From the NCBI GenBank assembly GCA_963565915.1, contig OY751493.1, forward strand, positions 2,356,001-2,420,000: a stretch of 64,000 nucleotides of DNA, read 5' to 3'. The notes beneath the pieces were generated by a model. It was not told where the DNA came from and ran no database searches. It saw only the letters and a list, made by a program, of their open reading frames with translations. The number at the start of each line of letters is the position of its first letter. The stretch's first letter is position 1. Position numbers and translations under genes: made by a program. Source of the DNA: Entoloma clypeatum (Eukaryota; Basidiomycota; Agaricomycetes; Agaricales; Entolomataceae). Positions 34,167-45,502 of the stretch are shown here, piece by piece.

Positions 34167-34177
34167 TGAAGAAACAA
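34167..34177 (+). promoter_or_regulatory. Self-priming primer-binding site of C
   Basis: TGAAGAAACAA just after the LTR is the exact 11-nt complement of TTGTTTCTTCA at 34107-34117 in the LTR. Here the distance to the TATA box is about 58 nt, longer than in the other elements. Confidence 0.65.
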
Positions 34178-34793
34178 TCGTTGCCCTCGGGCTAAATATC
34201 TTGGACCCTGAACATCCCGGACCCTGAACGTGAACATCCCAGACCCTGAACATTCCCCCCCCCCCCTCCCTGGCGGCTCTCCCACGCTGGACTCCCCTCT
34301 CGATCCCCTGACGCCCTCGACAGACTCGTCGGACTCGATTGCCACACACTTCCATAACGGCACCGACAGACCCAGCCTTCTAGCACGATTACAAGGTGCT
34401 ATTGACTCATCTCTCTCTCTCTCTTCCTTGTCCTCAACGTCCCTGCCCCAGTCCCCCCTCAATTTGCCTGTCCTCTCTCCCTCCCCACGACCGCATATAG
34501 CCACCCCAGAACCTAGTTCCTCAAAGCCCGACACCAAACGACCGCATATAGCCACACCCCCAAAGTCCGACCCGCTTTTCCAAATATCCTCGGAATCATC
34601 GTTGTTCTCCCGACTCTTTGACACCTCCGCGCACTCACGGACCCCCCTTGTTTCACCACAGTCCCTCCCTGTCCTGCCCCTGGTTTCCCCCACGCCGACC
34701 CCCCTCCTGTTCCCTCCCAGCCTTATTCCCGACGACTCCGACTCAGACTCTGACTCGAGCTCCGAGTACTTGTTCTCCGGCCATCATAGCACA

Positions 34794-37700
34794 ATGTATT
34801 CATACTCTGGCCTCGCCATGCCCACTGTTCCCGCCTCTGCAGAACCATTGGCTCGCCTCCTGAATGAAGGCACCATTGGCAAACCACCCATGGTCTCCGA
34901 CGGGAAGCTCACCCTACCCGTGACGCAGGCTTTCGAAATCGCCGCGGCACGTTATTTTAACCACAAAGCAATCCTCCCAGCCAACCAGGTCCGCCAAGTC
35001 CTTCTAAATTTTTCTACACCTTCGATCTACTCTTGGGCATCCACAAACCAAGACACCCTCGCCGCACTATCTTTCCCGCAATTCATGACAGAACTCAAGA
35101 AGAGATGGCTCCCTGTTGACTGGGAGGACGAGATTGTTGCCCGGGTCATCAACCACCAGAACCCCAACCACTCCTTCTGGGAATGGAGCAATGATTTCTG
35201 TGCTGCGAATGCTCTGATGTCTCACCGCCCTGCCATCCACGTTGCCGCCGACAACATCCGTGAATATTTAATTATACGTATGATCCCAACGCTGCGAACT
35301 GCATACCGCCAGAACAACTCCGTCGGCATTCTGCAAAATGCATCCCCAGGCATGAATCCAGATGGGACTCCACGCGCAGCGACCCTGCCTACCGGCCTTC
35401 TCGACAGCATCCCATCCTTCGAGGCCTGGCAACTCCACGTCCGGCTGATTGACGAGAAGCTGCGTGCAGAGCGCTCCGTAATGTTCTCCGCCATTGCCTC
35501 CCACGTCATGCAACATACCCCTCCCACCCCCACCACCAACGCCAATGTTTTCCCCTTGCCTCCCCGTCCCAATATTCCCCCACCCCCCCGGCCCACGACT
35601 ACGGCCACCACATCAAACTACAGCAATCGTATCTCACGCCCCAACGACGCCATCGGTATGGAACCCCTCACAGACGACCAACGCAACCTCCTCCGACAGT
35701 TTGGTGGTTGCTTCTCCTGCCGAGAATTCTACACATCCCACGTGGCTGCCCAGTGCCCCTACCGCCGCCCAACAGTTGAAGCCGTCGCAAACTGTAACCA
35801 GGCGGGTGCTGTGGCTGCCGCCACGGCCAAACGCGCTCCCGATAACAACCCCACGATCGTCGCCTCCGTCTCGGTCTCCCCAGCACCTATTGAGTCTACA
35901 CCCACCGTTATTGCAGCGGTGATGACCCCCCCTCGCCGCACTCCTCTCCTTCCGGCCCCTGCCCCCCCAGTCACCCCTCACCTCCCTCCCCCTCCTGTCC
36001 ATGTCCCGTTCTCCAATAACTTTTACCCTGAGCTTAACTCCTCATCTCCGCCCCATGCCAGATCAATCCCTGTTTCTGCCATCTTCGACAACCAGCCCAT
36101 GGCCAGCGGGGACAACTCCTCATCCTCTGAAGATGACGCGATCTCCATCGACTATAACGAAGGCTTTGCCTCAGATGAGTATGTATCTTCTCCCCTCACT
36201 TCTCTTCCTTCCCCCAATGCCCCCACTCCCCTCTCCAATTCCTTCTCCCTCCCCGAACACATCTGGTGGCCCTGTGCCATCGATGCCCCTGCCACCTGTG
36301 CCCCGACACATATTCGTGCTCTTATTGACACCGGTTGCCCACCAGTCCTGATTTCTGAAGAAACCGTTGACGTCTTCGCCCTCACCCGCCATCGCGCATA
36401 CAAAAGCTTTGAAATCTCGGGCGCTTACAGTGGGGATGAGGACGCCTGTCGGGTCACACATTATGTTAAACTGCACTTACAATCGACAGACGCCTTATGG
36501 ACCTCACACGTACTACATGCCTTCATAGTCCCTAACCTTCATGCAGATATTATTCTTGGCCTCAGCTTCATTAAGCAAAATAGAATTGTCATTGACGTCG
36601 AATGCAACACTGCGAAATGCAAGGATGACGGTTACGACCTCTTGAACCCCCCAGACCTCAAGAATGTGCGGAGGAACCCTCCCCTGTCCCCACCACTACG
36701 CCGCAAACTCGAGAGGAAATTGATCCTAGAGGGCCGTCTTGCCTTCAGACTACGCCACAAATCCGTCCTTGGAGAGCTCGGTGAACTTTTCGCGAAGAAC
36801 CCCAAGCGCTTCGACTTCTCTGCACATACGATTGGGGACGTCAACATCGTCGCTCTAATCAGATCCCGTGTCGAACAACTCGCTCTCGCCGACAGTCTTT
36901 CCGGATTGGATGCGAAATTCAAGAAACTTTTCTCCGACTGCTTCCCCTCCGACATTCCCCATGTCGACCTGCTACCCGACGATGTCCATCATCGCATTGA
37001 AATCAAGCCCGGCTCCACCTTTGCCACTTCCCGTCCGTACTCCTGCCCCCGCAAATATCGCGATGCTTGGAGGATGCTCATCAACCAGCACATCGCAGCA
37101 GGACGAATCCGACCCTCCTCCTCCCCTTATGCTTCCCCTTCCTTCATCATCCCCAAGGCTGATCCTGAGGTCCTTCCCCGATGGGTGGTAGACTATCGTT
37201 TACTCAACAAAGTCACAGTTCCTGATGCCTTCCCCCTGCCTCGTATCGACGATATCCTTGCAGACTGTGCCAAGGGAAAGATCTGGGGAACGATAGACAT
37301 GACTAATTCATTTTTCCAGACCCGCGTCCACCCCGACCATGTCAAGTATACCGCAACATTAACGCCGTTTGGCCTTTGGGAATGGACCGTCATGCCCATG
37401 GGCTGCCGCAATGCCCCCGCCACCCACCAACGGCGAGTGTCACTGGCCCTCAAGGACCACATTGGCAAGATCTGCCACGTGTACCTGGACGACATTGTCA
37501 TCTGGTCCAAAGACCTCCCAGAGCATGAGGCCAACATCTCCACCATCCTTAAAGCACTGCGCCAGGCTCACCTGTTCTGTTCCTTGAAGAAGTCCAAACT
37601 ATTTTGCCACGAAATTGATTTCCTAGGTCACCATATCTCAAGCCGCGGGATCGAGGCCGACAAATCTAAAATCCAGAAAATTCTCGACTGGCCGCGCCCA

Positions 37701-39863
37701 AGGAACGCCAAGGAGGTTCGTCGCTTCCTGGGCCTCGTCCGCTACATCGCTGCATTCCTACCCCGCCTCGCTGAACATACTGCGATCCTGACCCCTCTCA
37801 CCAAGAAAGACTGTAACAATGTCTTTCCCAACTGGACAAAATCGCACCAGCATGCCTTCGATTGCATCAAATCACTTGTCACTTCCTGTGATTGCCTCAC
37901 CTCCATCGATCACGTCAACCCAGGCGACAACTTGATCTTCCTCACCTGTGATGCCAGCAAACGACGCATAGGGAGTGTCCTCTCATTCGGCCCCTCGTGG
38001 AAGTCTGCCCGGCCTGTGGCTTTCGAAAGCCGAGCCCTTCGCGATGCGGAGAAACACTACCCGGTACACGAACTCGAGCTGTTATCCATTATCCACGCCC
38101 TCCGTAAATGGCGGTCTGATTTGCTAGGCTCACACATCCACATCTACACCGACCACAAAACCCTTCAAAACTTCGAAACACAACGCGACCTGTCCATGCG
38201 CCAGGCGCGATGGATGGAATATATATCCCAATACGACCACTCCATTACATACATAAACGGAGAAGCCAACAGCGTTGCGGACGCAATGTCACGCTTTCCT
38301 GATAGAGGCGACCCTGCGCAAAGTCCTTGCCCCACACCGGACTCCCCCACCTCCGTCGCTGCCATATTCCGTATCTCCTCCGACGATTCCTTCACATCAG
38401 ACATTCGCACTGGATACGCAAACGATGGCTGGTGTTCAAAGCTAATCAACGACCTCAAGGGTAATAGTGTTGATGTCAAGTTTGGCCTGAAAGTGAAAGA
38501 CGGCCTACTGTTTGTTGGCAACCGCCTCGTCATACCAAACATCAAAAGCCTTCGGGAAGGGATTTTCCGCCTTGCACATGACAACCTCGGCCATTTCGGT
38601 GGTGACAAGACCTACGAGGCCCTTCGACACGAGTTCTACTGGCCCAACATGCGCCGCGACCTACTCAATGCCTATGTCCCATCATGTTCTCAATGCCAAC
38701 GTAATAAGTCACGCACCTCCAAACCCCCTGGTCCCTTACATCCGCTCGCTATCCCGGATGGCCGCTTCAAATCGATCGCCATGGACTTTATCGGCCCGTT
38801 ACCTTCCGACAATGGTTTGGACTGCCTCCTCACGATTACTGACAGACTTGGTGCCGACATCCAACTTGTCCCTTGCCGAACCGACACATCTGCGGAGGAA
38901 CTGGCTGACCTTTTTTTCGACCATTGGTATTGCGAAAATGGATGCCCCGAGGAAATGATTACGGACCGCGATAAGCTCTTCATGTCGAAATTCTGGAGAA
39001 GCCTAATGACTCTCACAGGGATTAAGCACAAAGTTTCAACCTCTTACCATCCTCAAACAGACGGCGCTTCCGAACGAACGAACAAGACCGTTATCCAAAG
39101 CATCCGTTTCCTTGTCGATCGCGATCAAGTGGGCTGGGTTAAGGCACTGCCAAGGGTTCGTTTCAGCATTATGAACACTGTAAACTCATCAACAGGCTAT
39201 GCACCATTCATGTTGAAATCGGGCCACCACCCCCGCCTCATTCCACCGCTGGTACGGGGTGCACCCAGTTCGGCCACGGATGATCCAGCTCCCGCAACTA
39301 CCTTCATCCGACGACTCTCGAGTGACATTGCAGAGGCTCAGGACAGGCTGCTGGCCGCGAAGTTAAATCAGGCACACAACGCAAACCTCTCACGCGGGCC
39401 GGACCCTCATTTCCACATTGGCGACAAAGTCCTTTTATCCACAGAACATAGACGACGGGACTACATACAAGCAGGAGATGGACGCGCAGCGAAGTTCATG
39501 CCTCGTTACGATGGCCCCTACCGCATAACACACGCATTCCCCGACTCCTCAATGTATGGACTTAGCATGTCAAGCGCATCGAGGGTACACCCGAAGTTCC
39601 ACGTCTCCCTACTGAAGCCATACATAGAAAATAACCCCGAGCTGTTCCCGAGTCGCGTCCGACATCCGCCCGCCCCGATCGTAACTGAGGATGGCCAGGT
39701 GGAATGTTTCATCGAGAGGATCATTGATGAACGTGGAAAAGGAAAAAGGCGACAGTACAAAGTCCGGTGGCTTGGCTACGGCGAAGACGATGACGAATGG
39801 CTGCCAAAATCTCAGCTTGAAGATGCGGCCGCACTCGATTGCTGGGAATCTCGGAATGGATAG
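34794..39863 (+). CDS. Gag-Pol polyprotein of element C
   Basis: A single frame of 1,689 residues from the first in-frame ATG. It is open a further 188 codons upstream to 34230 (Pro/Ser-rich, no ATG), so an upstream non-AUG start is possible. Gag contains a variant zinc knuckle CFSCREFYTSHVAAQC (CX2CX6HX4C). Protease LIDTGCPPVLI (36322); RT with VVDYRLLNKV and CHVYLDDIVIWS (about 37470-37505). RNase H TCDASKRRIGSVLS and TDHKTLQNF; integrase zinc finger HFGGDKT..CSQCQRNK. DDE residues in AMDFIGPL, TDRDKLFMSKF and GASERTNKT. The chromodomain FIERIIDERGKGKRRQYKVR / WLGYGEDDDEWLP (about 39705-39830) presumably steers integration to marked chromatin. No stop or shift is seen. Confidence 0.93.
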   Translation: MYSYSGLAMPTVPASAEPLARLLNEGTIGKPPMVSDGKLTLPVTQAFEIAAARYFNHKAILPANQVRQVLLNFSTPSIYSWASTNQDTLAALSFPQFMTELKKRWLPVDWEDEIVARVINHQNPNHSFWEWSNDFCAANALMSHRPAIHVAADNIREYLIIRMIPTLRTAYRQNNSVGILQNASPGMNPDGTPRAATLPTGLLDSIPSFEAWQLHVRLIDEKLRAERSVMFSAIASHVMQHTPPTPTTNANVFPLPPRPNIPPPPRPTTTATTSNYSNRISRPNDAIGMEPLTDDQRNLLRQFGGCFSCREFYTSHVAAQCPYRRPTVEAVANCNQAGAVAAATAKRAPDNNPTIVASVSVSPAPIESTPTVIAAVMTPPRRTPLLPAPAPPVTPHLPPPPVHVPFSNNFYPELNSSSPPHARSIPVSAIFDNQPMASGDNSSSSEDDAISIDYNEGFASDEYVSSPLTSLPSPNAPTPLSNSFSLPEHIWWPCAIDAPATCAPTHIRALIDTGCPPVLISEETVDVFALTRHRAYKSFEISGAYSGDEDACRVTHYVKLHLQSTDALWTSHVLHAFIVPNLHADIILGLSFIKQNRIVIDVECNTAKCKDDGYDLLNPPDLKNVRRNPPLSPPLRRKLERKLILEGRLAFRLRHKSVLGELGELFAKNPKRFDFSAHTIGDVNIVALIRSRVEQLALADSLSGLDAKFKKLFSDCFPSDIPHVDLLPDDVHHRIEIKPGSTFATSRPYSCPRKYRDAWRMLINQHIAAGRIRPSSSPYASPSFIIPKADPEVLPRWVVDYRLLNKVTVPDAFPLPRIDDILADCAKGKIWGTIDMTNSFFQTRVHPDHVKYTATLTPFGLWEWTVMPMGCRNAPATHQRRVSLALKDHIGKICHVYLDDIVIWSKDLPEHEANISTILKALRQAHLFCSLKKSKLFCHEIDFLGHHISSRGIEADKSKIQKILDWPRPRNAKEVRRFLGLVRYIAAFLPRLAEHTAILTPLTKKDCNNVFPNWTKSHQHAFDCIKSLVTSCDCLTSIDHVNPGDNLIFLTCDASKRRIGSVLSFGPSWKSARPVAFESRALRDAEKHYPVHELELLSIIHALRKWRSDLLGSHIHIYTDHKTLQNFETQRDLSMRQARWMEYISQYDHSITYINGEANSVADAMSRFPDRGDPAQSPCPTPDSPTSVAAIFRISSDDSFTSDIRTGYANDGWCSKLINDLKGNSVDVKFGLKVKDGLLFVGNRLVIPNIKSLREGIFRLAHDNLGHFGGDKTYEALRHEFYWPNMRRDLLNAYVPSCSQCQRNKSRTSKPPGPLHPLAIPDGRFKSIAMDFIGPLPSDNGLDCLLTITDRLGADIQLVPCRTDTSAEELADLFFDHWYCENGCPEEMITDRDKLFMSKFWRSLMTLTGIKHKVSTSYHPQTDGASERTNKTVIQSIRFLVDRDQVGWVKALPRVRFSIMNTVNSSTGYAPFMLKSGHHPRLIPPLVRGAPSSATDDPAPATTFIRRLSSDIAEAQDRLLAAKLNQAHNANLSRGPDPHFHIGDKVLLSTEHRRRDYIQAGDGRAAKFMPRYDGPYRITHAFPDSSMYGLSMSSASRVHPKFHVSLLKPYIENNPELFPSRVRHPPAPIVTEDGQVECFIERIIDERGKGKRRQYKVRWLGYGEDDDEWLPKSQLEDAAALDCWESRNG

Positions 39864-39908
39864 AAGCTTTCGAAAACGGGTGGTTCAATTTTTCAGAGGT
39901 TGGGAGAG

Positions 39909-40072
39909 TGTAAGCTCCGCTTACCATTCACATCCCCACGTGATCTAAGAAGTCCGATATATATACTCATCGCACATATCTGTAGTTTCTAGTTTTCTCT
40001 CCCCATACAACAACCTTGTTTCTTCAGCTGTCCGAACCCTCCTGAGTGGACCGACCGAGGTCAGGTCTTCAC
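39909..40072 (+). repeat. 3' LTR of C
   Basis: 164 bp, matching the 5' LTR base for base as far as I can read. Confidence 0.88.
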
Positions 40073-40076
40073 AGCT

Positions 40077-40629
40077 TCACCAAGAACTCAAATCTACAAT
40101 CCTAGAAGCTCAACGACGTTATCAAGGCCCCGCCGATCTCCGGCGTGCTCCGCCCCCTCCGCTCGAAGTAGGACAGCAAGCTTTTGTGAAGGCTAAGTTT
40201 TTCCGCACTACACGACCCTCCGTAAGGCTGTCTGAAAAGTACCTTGGCCCCTTTGACATCCTTGCCAGGAATGGTACACACTCTTACACCCTCCGACTTC
40301 CGGACACCATACGCGGTGTTCACCCCGTTTTCCACATCTCCATGCTGGAGCCATCTGTTCTGAACGACATTCCGAACCGGACAGTAACTCCGCCTCCTCC
40401 GGTCGACGTTGAAGGAGAAGTGGAATACGAAATCGCCGAAATCCTTGACACCAAACTGGATCGTCGGCGTTCTTGCAAACTGCTCTACCTAGTCCGTTGG
40501 CTAGGCTATGAAGGAACCGATGAGGAACAGTCCTGGCTACCCGCCACGGAACTCGAACACGCGACGGACTTAGTCGCGGACTTCCACTCCGCGTATCCGG
40601 AGAAACCGGGCCCCTTATCACACCTATAG
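40077..40629 (+). pseudogene. Pol of element B, part 2 (integrase C-terminus and chromodomain)
   Basis: Continues the frame interrupted at 33999: HQELKSTILEAQRRYQG, then the integrase C-terminal GPFDILARNGTHSYTLRLP and GVHPVFHISMLEP. The chromodomain EYEIAEILDTKLDRRR, LVRWLGYEGTDEEQSWLP follows, ending in TAG at 40627-40629. Frame and residues agree with the uninterrupted family. Confidence 0.92.
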
Positions 40630-40699
40630 AAGCACGCAAGACTCTCATATTGCAAAAAAATAATAAAAAATAATGAAAAGAAACTAGAGGGGGGAGGGG

Positions 40700-41651
40700 C
40701 TACTGGGTTTTGGCCTTTTTGGCCGGCGGACCCTCATTCTCCGACCCTTCCTCCGACTCCTCCGTTTTTTCCCCTGTTTCTTCCTCCGCTTTCCTCGCCT
40801 GCTTTTTCTCCTCCTCCATTTTCTCCGCTTGCAGTTCCGCAAGCTCCCCCTCGTCCAACCCCTCATCCTCTTCCTCGTCCTCTTCCACACTTTTTGCCTC
40901 CCCTCCGTCATCCTCCGACTCCGGAGCCGCCGCCTCCAGCAAGAAGTTCCGGTAGGCGAGGTGGTTGTTTAAAATTTGCAGCTGCCGGAGCAGCGCCCAA
41001 CCGACCCTCGCCGACCGCTCCTCTCTCTCCTCCAGAGCCTCCCGGAGCTCCCGGAGCTCCTCCGCGACCCCTGCGCCGCAGCAGTTCTTTGCCCCGCTCG
41101 GGCCCGCGACCTCCGCGACGGCCTCCTCCGTCTTCCCCCGTTTACGCTTCGCCCTCGTCTCGCCGGTTTTCAGGCAAACCCGTTTGCCGTCTTTACACCG
41201 CTGGCATGCGGTGCCTTTCCCCTGCCTAAGGAGACTGTCAGTAAGAAAAAGAAGATGAAAAAAAAAAAGCGGGTACTCACAATGGCCACTTGCACTCCAC
41301 CTTCGCCTGCGCACAGGCCTGACACGCCTCCCCCCGGACCTCCGATTCCTCCGCTCCGCTCTCCACCCTCTGTTTCCCCGCCTTCTTCGCCCTCTTCCTC
41401 TCCGCCTCCGCCTCCGCCTTCGCCTCCGCCTCTGCCTTCTTCTTCGCCTCTGCCTCCCTCGCCCTCCTCTCGGCCTCGGCCTTCTTCCTTGCCTCCGCCT
41501 CCTCCTTTTCCTTGCGTATCTGCGCCAGACAGCGCAGGAGCTCCTCTTCGGAGTCGTCTAGGTTGGCGCTGGATCGGGGGGGCTGTGTGCTCGAGCCTTG
41601 GGGCATGTTGGTGGTAACTGGAAGAAACCCTTGAAAGCCGCTCACCTCCAT
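40700..41651 (-). CDS. Antisense Zn(II)2Cys6-type gene carried by element B
   Basis: Two exons on the strand opposite to gag and pol, 41651-41281 and 41225-40700, joined by a 55-bp GTGAGT..CTTAG intron, give 298 residues. Exon 1 has an acidic start, a long Ala/Glu/Lys/Arg helix and CQACAQAKVEC. Exon 2 begins QGKGTA then CQRCKDGKRVC. Together CX2CX6C-X10-CX2CX6C matches the fungal Zn(II)2Cys6 binuclear cluster, and the intron splits the cluster between its halves. After it come KRKRGKTEE, a leucine-rich coil (ELRELREALEEREE), acidic stretches and a basic tail (PPAKKAKTQ). A nuclear DNA-binding role is inferred from the cluster. The ATG is 75 bp from the 3' LTR, which may supply the promoter. 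MPQGSS (41606) is an alternative start. Confidence 0.7.
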
Positions 41652-41726
41652 TAAATAACCGAGACCACATGACCTTGTTTATTTTCTCGCGGTCTTCCAT
41701 GGGTGTCAGACCTAAGAGGGGAATAC

Positions 41727-42448
41727 TGTTATATCCGTCTCCGAATCTCCGATCCACTCCGATCGTCCTCCGACTTTCCGGACTTTCCGGACATCCGTTA
41801 CCTCCACATCTCCGCACGTTGCCATCGTGCATTTCATATTCATAACTCCATGCCTTTATGCATTTCATATTCATATTCCCGTTTACTTATGCATCGCCTT
41901 TTCCGCATGGTCCGTTGACCGACATCTCCGATGTTCGTTACAGTCGCTGGCAACTTACACCACAACTCCGGACCTACTCCGACCATCTCCGTAAAGTAAT
42001 CTCATTTAGATATTTAAGCTTGTACCATACCTGTAGTTCCTCAGTTCGAATATCAACAAAGTTCACTCCTCTACTCCCCGTTCATGCCAGAGATCCTCGC
42101 TGTGGTACAATACGCCGACGACATCCTCATCTACTGCTCTTCCTCCATCGTTACCCTTCGACGAGCTCAGTACTGTGTCCGAGTCACAACTCCGACGTCG
42201 TCCGACCATTTCCACGTCAACGTGTCTCTCACCGAGATCTTTCCGAGGACCTCCGCATCTCCGACCTCTCCTCCGACCTCCTGAAATTGGGACACCTTAT
42301 CCAACAAACGGCGGCGCAACACATACGTTGAAGCCACGCCCCTCCCCTTCGTCGTTCCTCCGCATTCCCGGAGTTCCGCTCCAGCCTCAGTCCTTCGTCC
42401 GACCTCCAACGGACTCCGACGAAGCTCCGACTTTTCACCTACTTAACA
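41727..42448 (+). repeat. 3' LTR of B
   Basis: 722 bp; differs from the 5' LTR at three positions that I can see (C/T at 41970 and 42339, A/G at 42383). Confidence 0.92.
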
Positions 42449-42453
42449 CTCGA

Positions 42454-42855
42454 ACTCAGATACTTGCAAGGGAGATCCAAAGTTTAGATTGAGCAGTCTG
42501 ATAAGTAATACAACACACACCTTGCAAGGAAGATCCAAAGAGAAAGTTCTAAGGATTCCCCTGCAAGCTAGTGAGATAAATAGTAAAATGAGATATGAAA
42601 CAAGAGATAAAACGAGACACATGAATGATGAGCAATGATCGGGAGTAGCGATGAAGGATGAATGGAAACAAGATGAATGATAGTACCTGCGATCCAATGT
42701 GCGGAGTAGTGGATGGGGGCGGAGTCGTCAGATGTGGAGAGGTGGATAAGATGTCGGAGACAGCGGATACGATTGGAGGACGTCAGAGATGGTGGAATAG
42801 AAAGGAAAGGAAGAAAGGAAAGGAAAAGTGAAAAGTGAAAGTGGTTGGCCTTACA
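42454..42855 (-). repeat. Remainder of the 3' LTR of A (first 31 bp at 28907-28937)
   Basis: Ends GGCCTTACA. It contains the inverse of TTAGAACTTTCTC and a TATTTAT TATA element. The rebuilt LTR would be about 433 bp, 58 shorter than the 5' LTR because one copy of a GATCC..CTTGCAAGG unit is missing. Confidence 0.8.
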
Positions 42856-42881
42856 TCACCCCCCCTTCAAGGCACGGCGTC

Positions 42882-45502
42882 TCAACGTGTCAGGCGAAAC
42901 GAGTCGAATATCGCAGCGGCGATCCACCGTGGAGCTCCCGGATGATGTCGGTAGAAGTCACAGACTAGGCGCGGAGTGTGGACATTGTCTTCTGCTTCCC
43001 AGGAATTCTCTTCATAGCCATATCCCTTCCATTTGACCAATAATTGAAGCTTGCCTCGATGCAGTCGGCTGTCCAAGAGGTTTTCAACATCATACTCTAA
43101 TTCTTCTCTGACTGCCGTCGGAGGCGGAGGAGAGCGGACTTGGCATTGGAAGGGGTCGTCGGGAACTAGTGAAAGTTTGATGACATGGAATACTGGGTGA
43201 ACGCGGGACATGGAAGGGGGAAGGCAAAGTTTGTAGGCATGTGTTCCGACAGGTCGGACCACTGGGAAAGGGCCTACATATCGATGTGCAAGCTTTTTTG
43301 TGGGTCGGGTGGTTTTGAGGTCTGATGAGTCTAAAAAGACCTTGTCCCCCGGGTGGAATGTCGGAGTGGTGCTCCGATGCTGGTTGTAGTATCGCGCCAT
43401 GTCGTCTTTTGCCTTTGTCAGTGCTGCGTGAGCCTCCTCTAGAGCGGACTTCATCCACTGGCTGAAATCCACTACTGCCTCGATCTCCGTCCGCTTCTCG
43501 CGAGGTTCAAATCCCATGCGCGGATGGCGGCCAGTGTCAATGTAGAATGGAGTTTGACGTGTCGATGCGTGAACATGGTTGTTGTATGCAAATTCAGCCA
43601 TCGGAAGCCATTCGTCCCAATCGTCTTGACGTTCATTGATGAATAGGCGAAGGTATTGTTCCAATCCTTGATTGACCTGCTCTGTCTGTCCGTCCAACTG
43701 CGGATGGTATGCTGTCGAGGCAGCAACCTTCATGTTAAGCAGCCTGTATAGTTCGCGTGTGAACTTGGCGACAAACTGTGGTCCTCGGTCAGAGACAATG
43801 GCCTCCAGTAGTCCGTGGAGTTTCCAGACATTTTGAACATAGGAGCGTGCAGTCCCGAGTGCGGAGATGTCGGAGTGCGTCGGGATGAAGTGTCCCCGCT
43901 TCCCTACTGAGTCCACTATGACCATGATAGCGTCGTAGCTGTGGGCTTCTGGTAGTTCAGTAATGAAGTCAACACTGGTTACTTGCCATCGCTCCGTGGG
44001 GACCGGTAGCGGATTGAGCTCTCCGGAGGGCGGAGTGCGTCGGACCTTGGTGCGGAGGCAAGGGTCGCATGTCTTGCAATATTGACCTATTAAACGAGAC
44101 ATGTGTGGCCACCAGTAATTGCGCGACACCAGTTCCAAGGTTTTCCACCATCCAGGATGTCCGGCCACCGGAGTGTCATGGTGTTGTGTGAGGATCCAAT
44201 GATGCAGTTGGGGATTGTTAGGAACATAGATATGATCCCTGAAGTAGAGCAAACCTTCCGCTTGCCTCCACTCCGCACTACGGAGACTGACCCCGCTCTG
44301 ACGGTCGGAAGGGATTTGACAACCTCCGCCACACTATCCTGCAGTAACCCCTCTCGGATTCCCTGTCAGACCTGGCAGAGGACATTGTGTTCTTCCCCTT
44401 GAACAGTTACCCCCCGCATTTCTCGCACTGCAAACAATTCTGGTCAAAGAAGGATGATGTTTTCGTTGTCCCGCGATCCGTCTCCATGGTCCGCTCATCG
44501 GGACAAAGCATTGGACTTGCCCATTGACTTGCCAGGTCGATGGTGCATTTTGAAATTGAAACAAGCGAGGTATAAGGACCATCTAGCCTGTCGTTGATTT
44601 AGTTTTTGAGCTGTCATGAAATACTCAAGATTTTTGTGGTCCGTCCAAATCTCCACTGTCTTCTCCGCTCCTTCAAGGAAGTGCCTCCACTCCTCCAATG
44701 CACGGACCAATGCCAACATCTCCTTGTCATAGATCTCGTAGTTGCGTTCCACTGGACTAAGGCTTTTGGAATAGAATGCGACAGGGTGCCACTTACCGTC
44801 CTCTGTTGGTTGGGACAGTACTGCTCCGGTTGCAAAGTCCGAGCTATCCGCTTATATCCGCCACTCCTTTCCATGATCAGCTAAGACCAGGATCGGAGCG
44901 GATGTAATCCTCCGCTTCAACTCCGCAAATGCGGACACTTCTCTCTCCCTCCAAGACCAGAGGTGCCCTTTCTTCGTGAGCTCGAAAAGAGGGCGCGCGA
45001 TGTCCAAAAACCCTTCAATAAAACGGCGATAGAAGTTAGTGAATCCCAGAAAGGACTGTACTTCTTGGACGTTTGTCGGAGCAGGCCACTCTGCGACCCC
45101 CGCTACCTTCACCGGATCCATCTCTACGTGTCCTTGTTCAATAATAAGGCCTAGGTATTCAATGCACGTTTGTTCAAACTCGCATTTCTCTGGTTTTAGA
45201 TAGAGTTTGTGTCCGTGAAGTTGTTCCAGTATGATCCGTGTGACTCTCCAATGCTCCGCAAGGGTCTCCGTGAAGATGAGTATATCATTGAGGTAAACAC
45301 AGACTACACCTTCAGTGATAAGGTCCTGAAAGATCTCGTTCATCATAGTCTGGAATGTGGATGGACTATTAGTGAGGCCGAAGAACATCACCAATGGTTC
45401 ATAGAGTCTGTGATTGGTCCGAAAAGCGGCCTTCCACTCGTCTCTGGGTTTTATCTGCACATTGTTGTAGCCCCAGAGGATGTCGAGCTTGGTGAAGTAT
45501 TG
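42882..45502 (-). pseudogene. Pol of element A, part 2 (RT to chromodomain), degenerate
   Basis: Minus strand from the D insertion: YFTKLDILWGYNN, then QIKPRDEWKAAFRTNH and the RT active site CVYLNDILIF (Asn replaces the first Asp). RNase H follows, with a TAA at 44854-44852 where the family has Glu ([17 protein letters not shown]), and TDHKNLEYF. Shifts between 44495 and 44252 separate this from the integrase: LDSVGKR-type core, SDRGPQFVAKF, DGQTEQVNQG. The chromodomain LLVKWKGYGYEENSWE precedes the stop at 42882. The last 456 codons are free of stops. It is clearly non-functional because of the changed RT site, stop and shifts. Confidence 0.85.

Larger units (their letters stand above)
34000..40072 (+). 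mobile_element. C: Ty3/gypsy chromovirus, intact, inserted in pol of B
   Basis: LTRs of 164 bp at 34000-34163 and 39909-40072, no differences seen, with AGCT at 33996-33999 and 40073-40076. One long gag-pol frame with a C-terminal chromodomain. Polypurine tract GAGGTTGGGAGAG ends at 39908. It is the innermost and youngest layer of the nest. Confidence 0.93.
28938..42448 (+). mobile_element. B: Ty3/gypsy chromovirus inserted in the 3' LTR of A, interrupted by C
   Basis: LTRs of 722 bp at 28938-29659 and 41727-42448 with only three differences seen. Target duplication CTCAA/CTCGA (28933-28937, 42449-42453). B's own length is about 7.4 kb. It holds gag, a -1 frameshift site, pol with chromodomain (interrupted by C only) and an antisense spliced gene before the 3' LTR. 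Confidence 0.92.

Noticed and set aside
34160..34693. Minus-strand frames over the N-terminus of the C polyprotein
   Set aside because: Shadows of the Pro/Ser-rich gag frame; no homology or splice logic.
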